Assembly: GCF_900177425.1 (NCBI RefSeq)
Contig: NZ_LT840184.1
Coordinates: 4,256,263-4,320,262, forward strand
DNA length: 64,000 nucleotides
Direction: 5' to 3'
Source: Paenibacillus uliginis N3/975
GTDB taxonomy: Bacteria > Bacillota > Bacilli > Paenibacillales > Paenibacillaceae
The notes under the pieces: model-generated
Database searches by the model: none
What the model saw: only the letters and a program-made list of their open reading frames with translations
What the model was told of the DNA's origin: nothing
In this document: positions 45,164 through 54,097 of the stretch, one piece after another
How positions within the stretch are numbered: position 1 is the first letter of the stretch
Layout of the letters: each line of letters begins with the position of its first letter
Made by a program: the position numbers and the translations under genes

Positions 45164-45237
45164 TGGGCCCTGAGGGACTCGAACCCCCGACCAGTCGGTT
45201 ATGAGCCGACCGCTCTAACCAACTGAGCTAAGGGCCC
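45164..45237 (-). tRNA. tRNA-Ile2(CAU), lysidine type
   Basis: A 74-nt tRNA reads on the minus strand with acceptor GGGCCCT/GGGCCCA, D arm TTAGCTCAGTTGG and anticodon loop CTCATAA. The CAU anticodon could mean Met or Ile2. The GGGCCCTTAGCTCAG start and GGTCG variable region resemble the E. coli Ile2 tRNA, whose C34 is changed to lysidine by TilS. No CCA is encoded, and it is followed by a terminator. Confidence 0.8.
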
Positions 45238-45281
45238 TGATCATATACAAATTCATATAAGGACAAATCCATTAAATAAAT

Positions 45282-45358
<77 letters not shown>

Positions 45359-45453
45359 TCATTAGATGTCTTTAACAGCGACAAGAATAAATATACAGCA
45401 TCTAGTACAGTGAAGTCAAGTAAAAATTTCAGAATTATAAATTTCAGAATTTC

Positions 45454-45750
45454 TCATGGGATATACCTCACTCCGTATCGTCCTTTTCTGGAACGGTACA
45501 CTTCTACAACCTGGGGATCCCCATAACCAAACAGCCAAGCGTCCTGTTCCAATCGTTTGGCAAAACATCCGGCTTGAAATTTAGTTGTATAAAGCTTACC
45601 GTAATAAACCCAGTTCATGACGTGACTCTCCTTATCTGCATTCATTTTCATCCGATGCTTATTATACCCAGCAGTCTTACAATCATTCCAATAACATTCA
45701 CCTGATTTACACATGATTAACTCACCAGCACTGTTTTGCCCATAAAACAA
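45454..45750 (-). CDS. hypothetical protein, 98 residues
   Basis: The product is not recognised. The sequence has several Cys residues near the N-terminus (MCKSGECYWNDC), a Trp- and Tyr-rich core (NWVYYGKLYTTKF) and a basic C-terminus (YRSRKGRYGVRYIP). It has no signal peptide or membrane helix. Its clean frame and compact size make it plausible as a gene, but the start is uncertain; an internal ATG before CKSGE is an alternative. Neighbours are the tRNA pair and a TetR gene, which give no clue. Confidence 0.5.
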   Translation of the reverse strand: MFYGQNSAGELIMCKSGECYWNDCKTAGYNKHRMKMNADKESHVMNWVYYGKLYTTKFQAGCFAKRLEQDAWLFGYGDPQVVEVYRSRKGRYGVRYIP

Positions 45751-45812
45751 AGGGTCTCCCAGCTGCCATTTATACGGCTTTTAGGACACCCTTCTAAATG
45801 AATTATGATACA

Positions 45813-46400
45813 TCAGTCGATACTTGCGTTATCGTTGCCCTTCTCAATGATTCCATGATACAAAATAATCATTAGCTGATCGGCGACCGCGCTCAAGCTG
45901 CCCAGTCCGTCGTACCATTCAGATCTCGCCGTAAACTCCTTCATAAAGGTCAGAAAGGCGACCAGCAGATGTGGCGAGATATCCTTCCGGATTTGTCCCA
46001 ACTGTTGCCCCTTAAAAATCATCATTTCAAACTCCGGAATGATCTTTTCCCGGTTGAACGCCATCAACTTCTCCATTTGCTCCGGAAACTTAACGAGGTC
46101 CGTGATAAACTGCTGTGTTACATTCATTGAAAAGCGTTCCTGCTCTTTATAAAACACAGTCAGCGCATCCAACGGATCCTTCGCATTGTCCATTACCTCA
46201 CGATACAGATTCCAGGACGTCTCAACAAGACTGTCAACCACATGATCGAGCAGACCTTCCTTACTCTGATAATAATTGTATATGGTCATTTTGGAGACAG
46301 GCACCGCCTCCGCAATTTGCTCCATGCTCGTTTGCAAAATACCTTGCTCTAGAAACAATCGTTTTCCCGTTTCCAATATTGCGTTCTTTTTAGCGCTCAT
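45813..46400 (-). CDS. TetR-family regulator of the ABC exporter operon
   Basis: This 195-residue protein has the TetR helix-turn-helix SMEQIAEAVPVSKMTIYNYY near residues 25-45 and a helical ligand domain. It begins 4 bp after the permease stop and is the last gene of the ATPase-permease-TetR operon, so it is co-expressed with the transporter and probably controls it in response to the exported compound. A final Asn/Asp-rich tail is unremarkable. Confidence 0.92.
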   Translation of the reverse strand: MSAKKNAILETGKRLFLEQGILQTSMEQIAEAVPVSKMTIYNYYQSKEGLLDHVVDSLVETSWNLYREVMDNAKDPLDALTVFYKEQERFSMNVTQQFITDLVKFPEQMEKLMAFNREKIIPEFEMMIFKGQQLGQIRKDISPHLLVAFLTFMKEFTARSEWYDGLGSLSAVADQLMIILYHGIIEKGNDNASID

Positions 46401-46404
46401 GGTT

Positions 46405-47196
46405 TTAGCCCAAGTCCCTCCTCTTCAAAATCAGTAGGCCTGCCACTGTTCCAACCCCATACAGCCCTAATGTAACAATCCATCCTGCGGCTGGCAGTTC
46501 GCCACCCTTAACTATATCAAATGCATCAAACAAACGGTACGGTGAGATAACGGACAGCTTTTCCATCATCTCATTGCTTCCCGATAAAAGATTAAGCAGA
46601 AATGCGAACACTGCAATGCCCGCACCAGCCGAAGCAGCTGCAGAAGATACCCAGGACGTGAGACCATATCCAATGCCCATAAGAGATAAAACGAGCAGAT
46701 ATCCCACCAACAGAAGACGCAGCAGATATCCCAGATGCTCCAACTGCCCCGATGACTCTGCTAGCAAAAGAAGAAGAAGCGTGCTTAATACGTACACTAT
46801 AGTCATATGCAGCCAATGAGCTACCGCTTTGGAGCAAAAAATCGTAGAGCGGCTGTAAGGCAGTGCAAATAAATACTCGTAAGTTCCTCGATCCTGTTCC
46901 TTGGCAATACTTCCTGCGGCCCAAGCTGCTGCAAACGAAGATAATATGACCATAAAATAAGGAAACACCTGTGTAGCCAAATAACCCTCAAAGGTCTGAA
47001 AACTTTCTACCTGAATGTTAAAAGCTTTCAACAGACCCTCCGGCATTCCCTGGATCAACCTCACCATCTCCGGATTGTTAACATATGCTTCCGCTTTACC
47101 TAACAGCAATACAATAAAGATTAAGGTTATAGACAAACAGATGTAAAAGCTGCGTCGGTTTTGTCGGAGTTCAAGAGAAATAAGGTTCCATTTCAT
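46405..47196 (-). CDS. ABC-2-type exporter permease
   Basis: This 263-residue protein has six hydrophobic helices. Landmarks are IKEQDRGTYEYLFALPYSRS, the conserved coupling segment of ABC-2 permeases (about residue 95-115), and a Leu-rich central pair of helices. It overlaps the ATPase gene by 4 bases and precedes the TetR gene. It resembles the DrrB/YhaP-like drug or peptide exporters, but the substrate is unknown. Confidence 0.9.
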   Translation of the reverse strand: MKWNLISLELRQNRRSFYICLSITLIFIVLLLGKAEAYVNNPEMVRLIQGMPEGLLKAFNIQVESFQTFEGYLATQVFPYFMVILSSFAAAWAAGSIAKEQDRGTYEYLFALPYSRSTIFCSKAVAHWLHMTIVYVLSTLLLLLLAESSGQLEHLGYLLRLLLVGYLLVLSLMGIGYGLTSWVSSAAASAGAGIAVFAFLLNLLSGSNEMMEKLSVISPYRLFDAFDIVKGGELPAAGWIVTLGLYGVGTVAGLLILKRRDLG

Positions 47197-48107
47197 GGTC
47201 TTCCCTCCTTCTCTCCATCAGCTCGGTAATCATTCATAAACAATTCCTCTATGGTCGGCCGGCGTATCGTAAGATCGGCGATAGGAAGCTGTGAAAGTTT
47301 ACTCAGTGCAACCTGGAGCGACTGTCCCGTTTGAAGCAAATGATGAGTCCCGTCAAATGTAACAAAGGGATCAAGCTCACGTAATCCATACGCTTCGATC
47401 TGATCTCCAGGCATTTCGAATTGAATAGAAACCTTATGGGTTCGATCATTCGACAGATCATCCAAACGGGATACACGAAGCAGTTGTCCTTCACGGATAA
47501 ACGCCACACGTTCACAGAGCTTCTCTACTTCAGAGAGAACATGAGTAGAGAAAAAAATCGTCATGCCTTCTTTTTTGTTTAATTCGGTCAGCAGCGCAAA
47601 CAGTTCACGCTGAACTAATGGATCCAGGCCCGAAGTCGGCTCATCCAAAATCAGCAGCTCAGGCTGATGCAGCAGGGCCATAATAAGGCCAAGCTTTTTC
47701 CGGTTTCCAAGGGAATACGATTTAACCTTTTGCCCCGGGTTCCATTGAAGTCTTTCCGCATATTCCAGAGCTGATGTATTCTCCAACTTTAGACCGTATG
47801 CCCTAGCTGTCAGCTCCAATGCCTGCTTACCGTTCATATTCGGATAAGATATGATCTCGGAAGGCAAGTATCCGATTCGTCTACGCAGCTCAGGCTTCTC
47901 CTTGTCAAGAACAGTACCAAGCACCTTCAGTGTCCCCTTCGTCGGATACAATAACTGCATGATCATTCGAATGGTTGTAGACTTTCCAGCTCCATTCGGT
48001 CCAATAAACCCAAACACCTCACCCTGGTTGACCTCCATGCTTAAATCGGTGACACCGCGTTTGGAACCGTACATTTTGCTAATGCCAACAGCTTCTACAG
48101 CTAACAT
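47193..48107 (-). CDS. ABC exporter ATP-binding subunit
   Basis: This 304-residue protein carries Walker A GPNGAGKST near residue 40, a signature-like YSLGNRKKLG near 135 and Walker B LLILDEPTSGLDP near 155. The H-loop follows in FFSTHVLSEVE, with an extra C-terminal domain of about 80 residues. It powers the ABC-2 permease encoded just downstream (4-base overlap). The ATG at 48107 is chosen over an earlier one 14 codons upstream because GGGTG lies at good spacing. A promoter with TTGACA precedes it. Confidence 0.94.
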   Translation of the reverse strand: MLAVEAVGISKMYGSKRGVTDLSMEVNQGEVFGFIGPNGAGKSTTIRMIMQLLYPTKGTLKVLGTVLDKEKPELRRRIGYLPSEIISYPNMNGKQALELTARAYGLKLENTSALEYAERLQWNPGQKVKSYSLGNRKKLGLIMALLHQPELLILDEPTSGLDPLVQRELFALLTELNKKEGMTIFFSTHVLSEVEKLCERVAFIREGQLLRVSRLDDLSNDRTHKVSIQFEMPGDQIEAYGLRELDPFVTFDGTHHLLQTGQSLQVALSKLSQLPIADLTIRRPTIEELFMNDYRADGEKEGRP

Positions 48108-48149
48108 AAGCACACACCCTTTTATACTTTTTGTTTGTTTATAGTACAT

Positions 48150-48179
48150 ATTATCGATTCAAATATAACCATCTGTCAA
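48150..48179 (-). promoter_or_regulatory. promoter of the ABC exporter-TetR operon
   Basis: On the minus strand TTGACA (48174-48179) and GATAAT (48150-48155) are 18 bases apart and 43 bp before the ATPase start. An inverted arrangement of TATAGTAC and neighbouring AT-rich bases overlaps the start region and could hold the TetR operator. Confidence 0.6.
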
Positions 48180-48223
48180 GGCTTATTTTTACTCCAGAAT
48201 GTCTTCAAGTATAAATAAACAAA

Positions 48224-48262
48224 TAAAAAAAGCGCTGCCCCCGTCATTTGACGAAAGGCAGC
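48224..48262 (-). terminator. terminator of the pyr operon
   Basis: GCTGCC and GGCAGC arms close a stem of about 30 bases, followed on the minus strand by GCTTTTTTTATTT. It lies 20-60 bp beyond the pyrE stop. Confidence 0.8.
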
Positions 48263-48282
48263 AGCCTTGAACAATATTGCTA

Positions 48283-48930
48283 TTATTTGGTTTCACCGTA
48301 TGCAGCTGGATTGGCTCTAAACGATTGAAGAAGCTCCAAATCTTCCTCTTGAATCCGACCTTCACTCAGTGCCACTTCCGTTAATGCAGTATAGTTAGAC
48401 AAGCTTTGCAGCGAGATACCTGCTTCGGAGAAAGCCTGTACCGCTTTATCCATCTGGTAGCTGAATATTGCGAGCACCGCCAGCGCCTCCGCTCCAGTAG
48501 CCTGAACCGCCTTAGCGGCCTTGAGCGAGCTGCCCCCGGTAGAAATCAGATCCTCTATAACGACGACCTTCTGCCCCGGTTTAATATGACCTTCGATCAT
48601 ATTTTCCTTGCCGTGACCTTTCGCTTTGTCACGGATATACGCCATTGGAAGGTTCAGCTTCTGGGATACCCAGGCTGCATGCGGAATTCCGGCTGTAGCC
48701 GTACCTGCAATCACTTCAGCATCCGGGTACTGCTCACGAATGATGGAAGCGAACGCTTCTGCAATATAGTCACGGATTTCCGGGTATGACATCGTCAACC
48801 GGTTGTCACAGTAGATAGGAGACTTAATCCCGGATGTCCATGTGAACGGCTGGTGCGGACGCAGGGCCACCGCTTCGATTTTTAACAGGTATGATGCGAT
48901 TTGTTGTGGTATTTCGGCTAATGTACTCAT
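48283..48930 (-). CDS. pyrE: orotate phosphoribosyltransferase
   Basis: This 215-residue enzyme has the PRPP motif VVVIEDLISTGGSS near residue 125 and a substrate loop with RDKAKGHGKENMIEG. It joins orotate and PRPP to give orotidine 5'-phosphate, the fifth step of UMP synthesis. It overlaps pyrF by 4 bases and is the last gene of the operon. Confidence 0.97.
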   Translation of the reverse strand: MSTLAEIPQQIASYLLKIEAVALRPHQPFTWTSGIKSPIYCDNRLTMSYPEIRDYIAEAFASIIREQYPDAEVIAGTATAGIPHAAWVSQKLNLPMAYIRDKAKGHGKENMIEGHIKPGQKVVVIEDLISTGGSSLKAAKAVQATGAEALAVLAIFSYQMDKAVQAFSEAGISLQSLSNYTALTEVALSEGRIQEEDLELLQSFRANPAAYGETK

Positions 48931-49664
48931 GCTCCGATCATCTCCTCTATGATTTGTTCTGCAGCTTGTCTTGGATCCGGCGATGCCGTAATCGGACGGC
49001 CCACAACCAGGTAATGGCTCCCTCTTGAAATAGCTTGTCCCGGAGTCAATACGCGGGCTTGATCACCGATACCGGACCCTACCGGCCGGATACCAGGGGT
49101 TACTGTTTTAAAATCGTTACCACATGCTGCAGAGATCGCTTCTACTTCCAGAGAAGAAGCAACAACACCGTGAAGTCCTGCTTCCTTCGCAAGCGAAGCA
49201 TACCGGACAACCACCTCTTCAACCGAGCCGCTAATCCCGATTTCTTCGTTCATAACAGTCTGGTTCGTGCTTGTCAGCTGGGTCACCGCAATAATCATGG
49301 GCATGACAAGGCCCGGGGTTTCCGCCACTGCGGCCTCCGCCCCGGCTATTGCCGCCTGCATCATGCCGATACCACCTGCAGCATGGACGTTGAACATATC
49401 CACCCCGAGACGTGTCACACTATGCGAGCCGCCTTTTACCGTATTCGGAATATCATGCATTTTCACATCTAGAAAAACCGAGTAGCCTCTTTCTTTCAAG
49501 CTTCTTACAAAATCCGGCCCAGCTGTATAAAACAGCTGCATTCCCACCTTCATATAGCATGGAATGCCCTCCAGCTTACGGACCAATTCGGACGCCTGTG
49601 CAGCATCCGAGTAATCCAGGGCCACCATCAGGCGACCCGCCATTTCTTTATACCCGGCGTTCAT
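48927..49664 (-). CDS. pyrF: orotidine 5'-phosphate decarboxylase
   Basis: This 245-residue TIM barrel has the catalytic Lys-Asp array in FLDVKMHDIPNTVKGG near residue 65 and the phosphate-binding TPGIRPVGSG near 185. It makes UMP from OMP, the last step of the pathway. It follows carB by 22 bp and overlaps pyrE. A 6-residue N-terminal extension before the usual core is short and unremarkable. Confidence 0.97.
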   Translation of the reverse strand: MNAGYKEMAGRLMVALDYSDAAQASELVRKLEGIPCYMKVGMQLFYTAGPDFVRSLKERGYSVFLDVKMHDIPNTVKGGSHSVTRLGVDMFNVHAAGGIGMMQAAIAGAEAAVAETPGLVMPMIIAVTQLTSTNQTVMNEEIGISGSVEEVVVRYASLAKEAGLHGVVASSLEVEAISAACGNDFKTVTPGIRPVGSGIGDQARVLTPGQAISRGSHYLVVGRPITASPDPRQAAEQIIEEMIGA

Positions 49665-49686
49665 CGTACCCCTCCCTTATTAAGTG

Positions 49687-52600
49687 TTATACAGGCATTG
49701 CTTCTGAGGTGAAGTTTATCGTCTCCAGCATCGTAAGAAGCTCCCGTACCGTATCTAGGGATGTCATACAAACCACACCATTCTCCACCGCTTCACGGCG
49801 GATCCGGAATCCGTCACGCTCCGGTGTCTTTCCTTTAGTCAGCGTGTTAAAGACGAAGTTCGCTTCACCGGTGCGGATCATGTCGAGAATGTTAGGCGTT
49901 CCTTCTGACAGCTTGTTAACCGTTGTCACGTCAAGTCCCGCTTCCTTCAATGCAGCTGCAGTGCCGCCGGTAGCGATGATTTTGTAACCTAGCTTATGGA
50001 ATCCTTTCAGCAGGGCTGCTGCTTCTTCCTTGTCCTTGTCCGCCACTGTAGCAATAATTGCTCCTGTCGACGGAATCTTCATGCCGGCGCCGATCAGACC
50101 CTTGTAAAGTGCTTTGGCATACTTCACATCGCGTCCCATAACTTCGCCAGTTGACTTCATTTCTGGACCAAGCGTAGGCTCAACGCGGCGCAGCTTCGCG
50201 AAGGAGAATACCGGTACTTTTACCGATACATGCTCGCTTTCAGGCCACATGCCTTCCTCGTAACCGAGGTCTTTCAGTTTGATTCCGAGGATAGCCTGAG
50301 TAGCCAGATTAGCCATCGGAATACCCGTTACTTTGCTCAGGAACGGTACTGTACGGGAAGAGCGTGGATTCACTTCAATGACGTAGACTTCATTTTTGAA
50401 GATGATGAACTGGATGTTTACAAGTCCGTAAGTTTTCAGTTCTTTGGCAATTTTGATCGTAATATTTGTAATCTTTGTTTTCAGCTCATCTGTAAGGTAC
50501 TGTGGTGGGTAGACTGCGATAGAGTCTCCGGAGTGAACACCAGCACGTTCCACATGCTCCATGATACCCGGAATCAAGACTGTATCGCCATCGCAGATGG
50601 CGTCCACTTCCACTTCCTTCCCAAGCATGTAACGGTCGATCAAGACCGGATGCTCCGGATTAATCTTCACTGCTTGTTCCATGTAACTCAGCAGTTCGCT
50701 GTCGGAGTACACGATTTCCATCGCGCGTCCGCCAAGCACGTAAGAAGGTCTCACCAGTACCGGGTAGCCAAGCATCTGTGCGGTGCCTACTGCCTCATCC
50801 ACCGTAATAACCGTTTTGCCTTTCGGTTGAGCGATGTTCAGTCGGGATAGCAGTGCTTCGAATTTCTTACGGTCTTCGGCTTCATCGATGCTTTCCAGGC
50901 TTGTTCCAAGGATATTCACCCCTGCTTTTCTCAGCGGTGCTGCCAGATTAATTGCAGTCTGTCCACCGAATTGAACGATGACACCAACCGGTTTCTCCTG
51001 CTCGATGACGTTCATGACGTCTTCGAAGAACAGCGGTTCGAAGTATAGGCGGTCCGATGTGTTAAAGTCGGTCGATACCGTTTCCGGGTTATTGTTAATA
51101 ATAACCGCTTCATATCCGGCTTTCTGGATAGCCCATACCGCATGTACGGTAGAGTAGTCGAACTCGATACCTTGACCGATCCGGATCGGACCCGAACCAA
51201 GCACGATAATTTTCTCCTTCGACGTCTCGATCACTTCGTTCTCTGTTTCATACGTTGAGTAATAGTAAGGTGTTGAAGATTCAAATTCTGCCGCACAGGT
51301 ATCAACCATCTTGTACACCGGACGAAGGTTGTGCTCATGGCGAAGGAACCGGATCGATTCTTCGGTTGTGTGTGATGCTGCCTTGCCTTCGGCACGCAGC
51401 TCCGCAATGGCGCGGTCCGTAAATCCGAGGCGCTTCGCTTCATACAGTGTTTCATATGTCAGTGCAGCTTCGCTGCGAATATGACTTTCATATTTAATGA
51501 GTCCTTCAATCTTATCGAGGAACCACCAGTCAATGTTGGTTAGATCCTGGATTTGTTGCAACTCATAGCCGCGACGGAAGGCTTCAGCGATTAAGAAGAT
51601 ACGCTCGTCATCCGCTTTAATCAGCCGCTGTTCCAGCACTTCTTCACTGAGTTCCTCCGCACCCTTCAGGTAGAGGCGGTGCACACCGATTTCAAGCGAG
51701 CGGACCGCCTTGTGAATCGACTCTTCGAACGTACGGCCAATGGCCATAACTTCGCCAGTCGCTTTCATTTGGGTACCGAGCTTACGGTTAGCGGAAATGA
51801 ATTTATCAAACGGCCAGCGCGGGATTTTGCTGACGATGTAATCCAGCGTCGGCTCGAAACATGCGTACGTTTGACCGGTAACCGGGTTTACGATTTCATC
51901 CAGCGTGTAACCCATCGCGATTTTTGCGGCCATTTTGGCAATCGGATAGCCGGTAGCTTTCGAAGCCAAGGCTGAAGAGCGGCTTACCCGCGGGTTCACT
52001 TCGATTACGTAGTATTGATAGCTGTTTGGATCCAGTGCAAATTGCACGTTGCAGCCGCCCTCGATGTTCAGCGCACGGATGATTTTTAATGAAGCGGATC
52101 TCAGCATCTGGTACTCACGATCGGACAGCGTCTGGCTTGGAGCCACAACGATGCTGTCACCCGTATGCACACCTACCGGATCAAAGTTCTCCATGTTGCA
52201 GACGACGATACAGTTGTCGTTCGCATCACGCATGACTTCGTATTCCACTTCTTTCATACCAGCGATACTTTTCTCAATCAAGCACTGGTTGATCGGGCTG
52301 TAGCGGATACCCGAGGATACCGTTTCGCGCAGCTCCTCTTCATCGGCGCAAATCCCGCCCCCCGTGCCGCCCAGCGTATATGCCGGACGAACAATCAGCG
52401 GGTAACCAATCTCTTCCGCAAAATCAAGCGCTTCTTCCAGCGTTGTTACAATCGTGCTCTCCGGTACCGGTTGCTCCAGCTCACGCATAAGCTCACGGAA
52501 CAGGTCACGGTCCTCCGCCTTCTCAATTGAATCAAGCTGTGTGCCGAGCAGCTTCACATTCTCCTGCTCAAGAATGCCGGCTCGTGCCAGTTCCACTGCC

Positions 52601-52893
52601 ATGTTAAGTCCCGTTTGACCACCAAGTGTCGGCAGCAATCCATCAGGACGTTCCTGACGGATGATTTGCGTGACGAAATCGAGGGTGATCGGTTCAATAT
52701 ATACTTTGTCCGCCATGTTCGTGTCGGTCATGATGGTGGCTGGGTTGCTGTTGATCAGGACAACCTCAATACCTTCTTCTTGCAAAGCCTGGCAAGCCTG
52801 TGTGCCGGCATAATCAAATTCTGCTGCCTGACCGATGACGATCGGGCCCGAGCCGATGACGAGAATTTTTTTCAACTGTTCATTTTTAGGCAT
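49687..52893 (-). CDS. carB: carbamoyl-phosphate synthase, large subunit
   Basis: This 1068-residue protein shows both homologous halves. Each has an ATP-grasp domain beginning IVIGQAAEFDY (first) and IRIGQGIEFDYSTVHA (second), and the MGS-like allosteric domain (about 940-1068) includes ATGGTAAALKEAG. It makes carbamoyl phosphate from bicarbonate, ammonia and two ATP; the ammonia comes through a tunnel from CarA. It follows carA by one base. The UMP/ornithine-sensing end is intact. Confidence 0.98.
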   Translation of the reverse strand: MPKNEQLKKILVIGSGPIVIGQAAEFDYAGTQACQALQEEGIEVVLINSNPATIMTDTNMADKVYIEPITLDFVTQIIRQERPDGLLPTLGGQTGLNMAVELARAGILEQENVKLLGTQLDSIEKAEDRDLFRELMRELEQPVPESTIVTTLEEALDFAEEIGYPLIVRPAYTLGGTGGGICADEEELRETVSSGIRYSPINQCLIEKSIAGMKEVEYEVMRDANDNCIVVCNMENFDPVGVHTGDSIVVAPSQTLSDREYQMLRSASLKIIRALNIEGGCNVQFALDPNSYQYYVIEVNPRVSRSSALASKATGYPIAKMAAKIAMGYTLDEIVNPVTGQTYACFEPTLDYIVSKIPRWPFDKFISANRKLGTQMKATGEVMAIGRTFEESIHKAVRSLEIGVHRLYLKGAEELSEEVLEQRLIKADDERIFLIAEAFRRGYELQQIQDLTNIDWWFLDKIEGLIKYESHIRSEAALTYETLYEAKRLGFTDRAIAELRAEGKAASHTTEESIRFLRHEHNLRPVYKMVDTCAAEFESSTPYYYSTYETENEVIETSKEKIIVLGSGPIRIGQGIEFDYSTVHAVWAIQKAGYEAVIINNNPETVSTDFNTSDRLYFEPLFFEDVMNVIEQEKPVGVIVQFGGQTAINLAAPLRKAGVNILGTSLESIDEAEDRKKFEALLSRLNIAQPKGKTVITVDEAVGTAQMLGYPVLVRPSYVLGGRAMEIVYSDSELLSYMEQAVKINPEHPVLIDRYMLGKEVEVDAICDGDTVLIPGIMEHVERAGVHSGDSIAVYPPQYLTDELKTKITNITIKIAKELKTYGLVNIQFIIFKNEVYVIEVNPRSSRTVPFLSKVTGIPMANLATQAILGIKLKDLGYEEGMWPESEHVSVKVPVFSFAKLRRVEPTLGPEMKSTGEVMGRDVKYAKALYKGLIGAGMKIPSTGAIIATVADKDKEEAAALLKGFHKLGYKIIATGGTAAALKEAGLDVTTVNKLSEGTPNILDMIRTGEANFVFNTLTKGKTPERDGFRIRREAVENGVVCMTSLDTVRELLTMLETINFTSEAMPV

Positions 52894-52894
52894 A

Positions 52895-54037
52895 TTAGCG
52901 AGCTCCTTTCACGGCTGCGGCCAGAACCGCTTGACGCGGCTTCCTGATTTCATTTTTCTTGTGGTGTGCGATCATTTCAAGGAATTCATCGAACAGATAA
53001 CTGCTATCATGCGGTCCAGGAGCGGCTTCTGGATGGTACTGTACCGAGAAAGCCGGATATTTAGTATGTTTCAATCCCTCAACCGTTTTATCGTTGTTGT
53101 TGATATGTGTAATTTCAAGGTCCGTACCCGCGATGGAATCTTCGTTTACGGTATAACCGTGATTTTGTGACGTAATGTAGCAGCGACCGCTCGACAGTTC
53201 TTTAACCGGGTGGTTGCCTCCACGGTGACCGAACTTCAGCTTTTCTGTATCTGCGCCAGACGCAAGTGCGAACAGCTGATGACCGAGACAGATACCGAAG
53301 ATCGGATATTCGCCAAGAAGCTCCTTAATCATATCGACAGCATAAGGAACGTCTTTCGGGTCCCCAGGGCCGTTCGAAAGTTGTATACCGTCTGGGTGCA
53401 AGCGGCGGATTTCGTCTGCTGTCGTGTCGTGAGGTACGACGATGACATCGCAGCCGCGTGCCGTCAACTCTCTCAAAATACCGCTCTTCGCACCGAAGTC
53501 AACGAGCACGATACGCTCTTTTTGACCCGGGCTGGTGAACATTTGTGGAGTGGATGTACGGGCTACCTGGTTCCGGAGCTGCGGAATCGATGTGTCGTTC
53601 AGCATTTCCATCAGTTCTTCCACCGGCTTAGAGGATGTTGTCAAGATCCCTTTCATTGTGCCGTGGTGGCGGATAATCCGTGTAAGCATCCGAGTGTCAA
53701 TTTCACTAATTCCCGGTATGCCGTACTCCTTCAGCAGACTATCCACACTGTACTCCGCGCGCCAGTTGCTTGGTACAGGCTCATGCCGGCGAACAACAAA
53801 GCCATGTACGAACGGCCGGATCGCCTCAAAGTCGTCCCGCGTGATACCGTAGTTGCCGATCAGGGGGTATGTCATCGTTACAATCTGCCCACAGTATGAT
53901 GGGTCCGACAGCACCTCCTGATATCCTGTAATTCCAGTATTGAAAACAACCTCTCCGGTCATTTCAGCATCCGCGCCAAAGGCTTTTCCGCTGAACAGCG
54001 TGCCGTCTTCCAGTAACAATCTTGCCTGTGCCTGCAT
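52895..54037 (-). CDS. carA: carbamoyl-phosphate synthase, small subunit
   Basis: This 380-residue protein has the N-terminal CPSase domain and a class I glutamine amidotransferase domain. The nucleophile Cys is in FGICLGHQLFALA near residue 250 and the His in VQYHPEAAPGP near 340. It supplies ammonia from glutamine to CarB. The ATG at 54037 is preferred because AGGAG lies 9 bases upstream; an ATG six codons earlier has no site. Confidence 0.97.
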   Translation of the reverse strand: MQAQARLLLEDGTLFSGKAFGADAEMTGEVVFNTGITGYQEVLSDPSYCGQIVTMTYPLIGNYGITRDDFEAIRPFVHGFVVRRHEPVPSNWRAEYSVDSLLKEYGIPGISEIDTRMLTRIIRHHGTMKGILTTSSKPVEELMEMLNDTSIPQLRNQVARTSTPQMFTSPGQKERIVLVDFGAKSGILRELTARGCDVIVVPHDTTADEIRRLHPDGIQLSNGPGDPKDVPYAVDMIKELLGEYPIFGICLGHQLFALASGADTEKLKFGHRGGNHPVKELSSGRCYITSQNHGYTVNEDSIAGTDLEITHINNNDKTVEGLKHTKYPAFSVQYHPEAAPGPHDSSYLFDEFLEMIAHHKKNEIRKPRQAVLAAAVKGAR

Positions 54038-54097
54038 CCCATTCACTCCTGTCATCTATGTGTAAATTATTTTTTTATAAGTTCTAATGCCTGAGAC